This document shows, piece after piece, positions 60,040-64,000 of a DNA stretch of 64,000 bases. The notes beneath the pieces are model-generated. The model had not been told where the DNA came from. It saw nothing but the letters and a program-made list of their open reading frames with translations, and ran no database searches. The DNA comes from JABMMZ01 sp044341025 (GTDB taxonomy: Bacteria > Bacteroidota > Bacteroidia > NS11-12g > UBA955), in contig JBIISM010000005.1 of assembly GCA_044341025.1 (NCBI GenBank), forward strand, positions 1 to 64,000. The letters are read 5' to 3'. Every line of letters starts with the position of its first letter. Position 1 is the first letter of the stretch. The position numbers and the translations under genes are program-made.

Positions 60040-62455
60040 ATATTCGCTTAACCCTTTGTGAAATAGAAGTTAGAATTTCATAAGGAATTGTATTTAGTTG
60101 ATTAGCAACTATGTCAATTGGATGCTCTTTGCCGAACAATATTGCCTCATCTCCTGTTTTGCATTCAATTTTGCTAACATCAACCATACACATATCCATG
60201 CAAATATTTCCAGTAATAGGCGCATATTGATTGTTGATGTACAAACCACCAATTCCATTACTCAAAGCTCTATTTAAACCATCGGCGTACCCCAAAGCAA
60301 GGATCGCTATCTTTCTTTCTGAATTTGAAATGGATTTTCTAGAATATCCGATGCTTTCATTGGCGTTTATTGTTTTTATTTGAGAGATATGAGTCTTTAA
60401 AGTAAAAACTGGTTCTAAAAGATTGTCAAATAATTTACTTGGATCAATGCCATATAAACCTATTCCCAAACGCACCATTTCAAGGTCTTTTTGATCAAAT
60501 CTAAGCGCAGCTGCTGTATTGCTTATGTGTTTAATTGTTTTATATCCAATTGCTGACTCAATTTTATTTGCAATTTTATTGAATGTGCTTATTTGTAATT
60601 TTGTAAAATCGTCGAATTGTGCTTCATCGCTGCCCGATAAATGCGAAAAAATGGTCGCAACTTTTACATTTTTATTTGATGTAATGTGATCAATTAGAGC
60701 ATCAATTTCATTCGACAAATAGCCTAATCGATGCATACCTGTGTCTATTTCAATATGGATTTTTAGTGTCGAATTATTTGATTGTATTAAACATTGATTT
60801 AAGAAATCATTGCTAAATACAACTGGTTCTAAATCGTAATGGATCAGTTGGTCAACGGCTTCAATTTCAGAATTCATTACCATAATTGGTGTAGTAATTC
60901 CTGATTTTCTCAAAGCTATTCCTTCGTCAATATAAGCTACAGCCAAATAGTCTACCTTATTCTGCAATAATTTCGCAATTTCATAAGAACCACTCCCATA
61001 TGCAAATGCTTTTACCATGCCCATAACTTTGATGTCTTTAGGCATTTTATTTTTTATTGCATAAAGATTTTTAAGGGCAGCGCTTAGATTTATTTCTAAT
61101 AGAGTGCCATGGTTTTCTATTTCTAGTTTCCTAACGATTTTTTCAAATTCAAACTTTCTAGCACCCTTAATTAGAATGTTCTCTTCATGAAATTTCAGTG
61201 CGTAAAAATTTTCCAGGAAGGAGGCGGTATTTGCATAAAAATCAGTTTCAAAATGGTTTTCAAATATTTCTTTAGATGCAAGATAGTCAGGCCCTATGCC
61301 AATAATTCTTTTTACATTCTTGTCAAATAAAAGTGTTTTTACTTGTTGATATAAAATTTGTGCAGGAAGTCCGCTGCCTTCAATATCAGAAAGAATAACC
61401 GTCGCTTTCGAATGAATCGATTGCTGTTTTAGAAAAGACAAGGCATTGCTAAGCGCATTAATATCATTGCTATAACTGTCATTTACTAGAATGCAAGCGT
61501 GTATGCCTTTTTTCAATTCCATTCGCATGCTAATTGGCCTTAAGGCTTCAAATTTATTTGCATCAAATTTTCCTAGCGAAAGACAAACTAGGCAACAAAG
61601 ACAAGCATTCTCAATTGAGGCTTCATCGGTGAAAGGGATCGTGAAATCAAAGATCTTTGCATTGTAAGTACATGTGATGTTTGTGAATGATTGCGATGAC
61701 TTTTTTTCAATAATATTTAAATCAGACCGCGGTTCATTGTATCCAAATGTGTATGCTTTTTCATGCAAGGCATCAATAACCAAGCTATTGTATGCCGTAT
61801 AAACTTTTGGACAATTTTTAAATAGTTTTAATTTTTCAATTAGTTTTTGTTCAGGACTATCAAATCCTTCATTGTGTGCTGTCCCCAAGTGGGTTAAAAT
61901 CCCAATATCAGCTTGAATAATATGGGATAATTTATCCATTTCTTCAATTGTTGATATTCCTGCTTCGAAAATGCCTAAAGTATGGTTCTCGTTTAATTGC
62001 CAAACGCTCAGAGGTACGCCAATTTGACTGTTGTAACTTTTTGGGTTTGCACAAATTGAATAATCATCTTTTAAAAGTTGGGTTAACCATTCTTTGACTA
62101 TTGTCTTTCCATTGCTGCCTGTGATGCCTATAATTGGAATAGAAAATTGATTTCTATGATAAGTTGCTAATTTTTGCAGTGCAACTAAGGTATCTTCTAC
62201 GATTAGAAAGCATACATCAAAAGCGTTTTCAGTATTGTAATTTTGATCTACAATAAAATAATGCACACCTTTTTTAGCTAGATCTGGAATAAAAATATGA
62301 CCATCGTTGAATTTAGTTTTCAAAGCGATAAATAAGCTATCGTCTGCATTGGTTAAGTTTCTGCTATCCGTTAATAGTTGAAAATTTTCAACGCTTTTAT
62401 GTTCGCCTTTTATTTGGGCATTTATTGCGGCAGCTATTTCAGAAATGGTATACAC
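60026..62455 (-). CDS. murF-alr: Bifunctional MurF / alanine racemase
   Basis: This fusion of two cell-wall enzymes is well known in Bacteroidota. The MurF half (residues 1-440) has the P-loop ITGSNGKT at 110-118, then NSYSNDINALSNAL-like ligase motifs. It joins D-Ala-D-Ala to the UDP-MurNAc-tripeptide. The racemase half (450-809) carries the PLP lysine in GMVKAFAYGSG (Lys482), LALGYADGLNR with the catalytic tyrosine, and the C-terminal GNICMDMCMVDV. GTG 62455 is the start, preceded by a perfect -7 box at 62466-62473. The racemase thus supplies D-Ala for the same pathway. Confidence 0.95.
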   Translation of the reverse strand: MYTISEIAAAINAQIKGEHKSVENFQLLTDSRNLTNADDSLFIALKTKFNDGHIFIPDLAKKGVHYFIVDQNYNTENAFDVCFLIVEDTLVALQKLATYHRNQFSIPIIGITGSNGKTIVKEWLTQLLKDDYSICANPKSYNSQIGVPLSVWQLNENHTLGIFEAGISTIEEMDKLSHIIQADIGILTHLGTAHNEGFDSPEQKLIEKLKLFKNCPKVYTAYNSLVIDALHEKAYTFGYNEPRSDLNIIEKKSSQSFTNITCTYNAKIFDFTIPFTDEASIENACLCCLVCLSLGKFDANKFEALRPISMRMELKKGIHACILVNDSYSNDINALSNALSFLKQQSIHSKATVILSDIEGSGLPAQILYQQVKTLLFDKNVKRIIGIGPDYLASKEIFENHFETDFYANTASFLENFYALKFHEENILIKGARKFEFEKIVRKLEIENHGTLLEINLSAALKNLYAIKNKMPKDIKVMGMVKAFAYGSGSYEIAKLLQNKVDYLAVAYIDEGIALRKSGITTPIMVMNSEIEAVDQLIHYDLEPVVFSNDFLNQCLIQSNNSTLKIHIEIDTGMHRLGYLSNEIDALIDHITSNKNVKVATIFSHLSGSDEAQFDDFTKLQISTFNKIANKIESAIGYKTIKHISNTAAALRFDQKDLEMVRLGIGLYGIDPSKLFDNLLEPVFTLKTHISQIKTINANESIGYSRKSISNSERKIAILALGYADGLNRALSNGIGGLYINNQYAPITGNICMDMCMVDVSKIECKTGDEAILFGKEHPIDIVANQLNTIPYEILTSISQRVKRIYVSE

Positions 62456-62465
62456 GATCTAATTG

Positions 62466-62473
62466 CAAACCTA
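62466..62473 (-). promoter_or_regulatory. Bacteroidota -7 box TAggTTTG of murF-alr
   Basis: A perfect minus-strand match ends ten bases before GTG 62455. Confidence 0.55.
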
Positions 62474-62540
62474 TGAAGTTTTTTATTAATATGACTGCAT
62501 TCTCGTAAATTTTATTTAGGTTCGATGCAAATTTTATAGA

Positions 62541-63929
62541 ATGTCGAGTCAACTAAAAGCAAAATTAGGTCTATTTTCAGCCGTAATGGTTGTTGTTAGC
62601 GCAATGATTGGGAGTGGGGTTTTCAAAAAAGTGAGTTTAATGTCAAACGATTTGCACAGCAGTGCATGGGTTTTAGGTGCTTGGTTGTGCGCAGGATTAA
62701 TAACATTAATGGGGTCTTTAAGTAATGCAGAAGTTGCCGGTTTAATAGCAAAGCCAGGAGGGCAGTATGTTTACTTTCAAAAAATGTATGGCAAGTTATT
62801 TGCTTTTTTATACGGATGGTCATCTTTTTCAGTTATTCAAACTGCAACAGCGGCATCTGTAGCCTATGTTTTTGCCGAATCATTTAACCGTTTATTTCCT
62901 TTGCCTATACTAAGTGAGTATTGGTCAAACTACACCTTGCTTACCATCGCCGATTTTCAGCTACAACCATTTCATAATTTTGGTGTTAAAATGATGGCCT
63001 GTGGTCTTATCGTTTTTCTTTCAATAATAAATTACAAAGGAATCTCTTATGGCGAGAAGATTGGCAACATACTTGGAGGCTTGGTGGTTGTAGGCTTGTT
63101 ATTAATTGTCTTTTTTGCATTTACCCACAGTGTAAATCCTAACCCATTTAGTTTGAAAAGTTCAAGTTTTCAACCAGTAAAAGTTTCTGTTTTTTTCTCG
63201 GCGATGATGGCTGCTTTTTGGGCATTTGAAGGTTGGAATAACGTTGGTTTTTTGGGCGGAGAAATTAAAAACCCCAAAAGAAACATTCCAATTGCTTTGT
63301 TTGTGGGCACTTTAATTGTAATGACTTTGTATTTCTTTGTTAACATGTCGTATTTTAAAATGACTGATATTGTTTTTTTTGAAGCAATATTAAAGAAGGA
63401 AAATGCAATTGCGGCAGTGGAGTCAATAAGCACCATTTGGGTTACAGGCGGAATGCTAATTTCTGTTTTAATATTGGTAAGCACATTTAACAGCACCAAC
63501 AATAGCATTATGACTTCGCCAAGGATCTATTATGCTATGGCAAACGACGGCCTATTCTTGAAAAGTGCAGGTAAAACGCATCCTAAATATTCGACACCGC
63601 ATAGATCTATTGTCTATCAAATGTGCTGGTGTATGCTTTTGGTTATGAGCGGAAGTTTTGATATGCTTACTGAAATGCTGGTATTTGTGGCATTTATTTT
63701 TTATGGTTGTGGCGCATTCGGGGTGATTGTATTGCGCTATAAGATGCCAAATGATGAAAGACCTTTTAAAGTGCCTTTCTATCCTGTATTGCCATTGTTT
63801 TTCACTTTATTTAGCGCCTTCTTAGTGGCTTATTCTATTAAAGAGTCGCCAGGCAATGCAATTGTAGGCTTATTGCTATTAAGCTTAGGTTTACCTATGT
63901 ACTTTTATATGAAATTTAGAAATAAATAA
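62541..63929 (+). CDS. Amino acid permease, APC superfamily
   Basis: This 462-residue protein has twelve hydrophobic helices. The first helix holds the APC signature VVSAMIGSGVFKKVSL, the unwound glycine segment that binds the substrate backbone. The sixth helix region is AAFWAFEGWNNVGFLGGEIKNPKRN, with the conserved helix-6 break and the (E/K)xxNPxRNIP motif. These match the LAT/amino-acid-polyamine group. The substrate is unknown. It is divergent from murF-alr. Confidence 0.92.
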   Translation: MSSQLKAKLGLFSAVMVVVSAMIGSGVFKKVSLMSNDLHSSAWVLGAWLCAGLITLMGSLSNAEVAGLIAKPGGQYVYFQKMYGKLFAFLYGWSSFSVIQTATAASVAYVFAESFNRLFPLPILSEYWSNYTLLTIADFQLQPFHNFGVKMMACGLIVFLSIINYKGISYGEKIGNILGGLVVVGLLLIVFFAFTHSVNPNPFSLKSSSFQPVKVSVFFSAMMAAFWAFEGWNNVGFLGGEIKNPKRNIPIALFVGTLIVMTLYFFVNMSYFKMTDIVFFEAILKKENAIAAVESISTIWVTGGMLISVLILVSTFNSTNNSIMTSPRIYYAMANDGLFLKSAGKTHPKYSTPHRSIVYQMCWCMLLVMSGSFDMLTEMLVFVAFIFYGCGAFGVIVLRYKMPNDERPFKVPFYPVLPLFFTLFSAFLVAYSIKESPGNAIVGLLLLSLGLPMYFYMKFRNK

Positions 63930-63930
63930 G

Positions 63931-64000
63931 TTATTGACGATTGTCAATGCGATCTTCATATTCAAGGAAAGCAGCTAAAATTATTTGAGAATAATTTTGT
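63931..64000 (-). CDS. C-terminal end of an unidentified gene, partial
   Basis: Reading on the minus strand from the window end gives QNYSQIILAAFLEYEDRIDNRQ and a TAA stop at 63931. The frame looks protein-coding, with a helical, acidic tail, and it converges tightly on the permease stop one base away. The gene continues beyond the window, so it cannot be identified. Confidence 0.5.
   Translation of the reverse strand, partial: QNYSQIILAAFLEYEDRIDNRQ

Noticed and set aside
1..64000. CRISPR arrays, insertion sequences, toxin-antitoxin or defence genes
   Set aside because: No regularly spaced repeats beyond the TGCGAC triple, no transposase motifs, no inverted-repeat ends and no defence-type domains were seen on either strand.

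Overview
The window looks like chromosomal DNA of a low-GC member of the Bacteroidota. Four things point there. Promoter-like boxes of the form TAnnTTTG sit 5-60 nt ahead of many genes. There are two substrates of the type IX secretion system, one with a type-A and one with a type-B sorting domain. Several arrangements are typical of the phylum: fused MurF-Alr, MetH lacking its homocysteine domain, DUF4271 next to hemD, and SIMPL, LptD and OprP-type proteins. Shine-Dalgarno sequences are almost absent and TTG/GTG starts are common. I cannot resolve the genus. No CRISPR array, insertion sequence, prophage or complete mobile element is visible.

Layout. 1-15251 is a surface-polysaccharide cluster: the end of a sugar-acid cytidylyltransferase, an acyltransferase, a GT-B protein, a methyltransferase, a polysaccharide deacetylase, several GT4 glycosyltransferases (one broken by a frameshift), a His-rich unknown, a membrane protein, a Wzy-type polymerase/ligase, a WcaF-type acetyltransferase and a GT2. 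15278-34430 is mostly core metabolism and envelope: uvrA; a SAM-I riboswitch controlling metH; a divergent amidase/lptD pair; a type-B T9SS protein; lysS; and a minus-strand run kynU-prmA-SDR-lipoprotein-SIMPL. 34490-43814 holds a GT39-type enzyme, a LMW phosphatase and a tiny lipoprotein, then an Omp85-like protein, DUF4271, hemD, a THUMP-like methyltransferase, a second tiny lipoprotein, a YtxJ bacilliredoxin, OsmC, a beta-barrel protein and lipA.

43875-54764 carries a type-A T9SS propeller protein, a helical unknown, panC, a LutB-like protein that has lost its iron-sulfur cysteines, the head-to-head pair gamma-carbonic anhydrase/hutI, L25-prs, tRNA-Gln and metG. 54765-55327 is the only accessory-looking spot: a 5' half copy of a tRNA, a complete tRNA-Arg(CCU), and three TGCGAC repeats at 12-bp spacing. 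55328-64000 has a phosphate-porin/PiT pair, a second GT39 enzyme, murF-alr, an APC permease and the end of one more gene.

I do not see a clear-cut new multi-gene system. The most unusual signals are: genes that seem to need an ATT start codon; a probably leaderless kynU; divergent genes whose promoters lie inside each other; three convergent pairs ending in the same TTAG overlap; a LutB-like protein without its clusters; and the tRNA-Arg half-duplication with nearby iterons.
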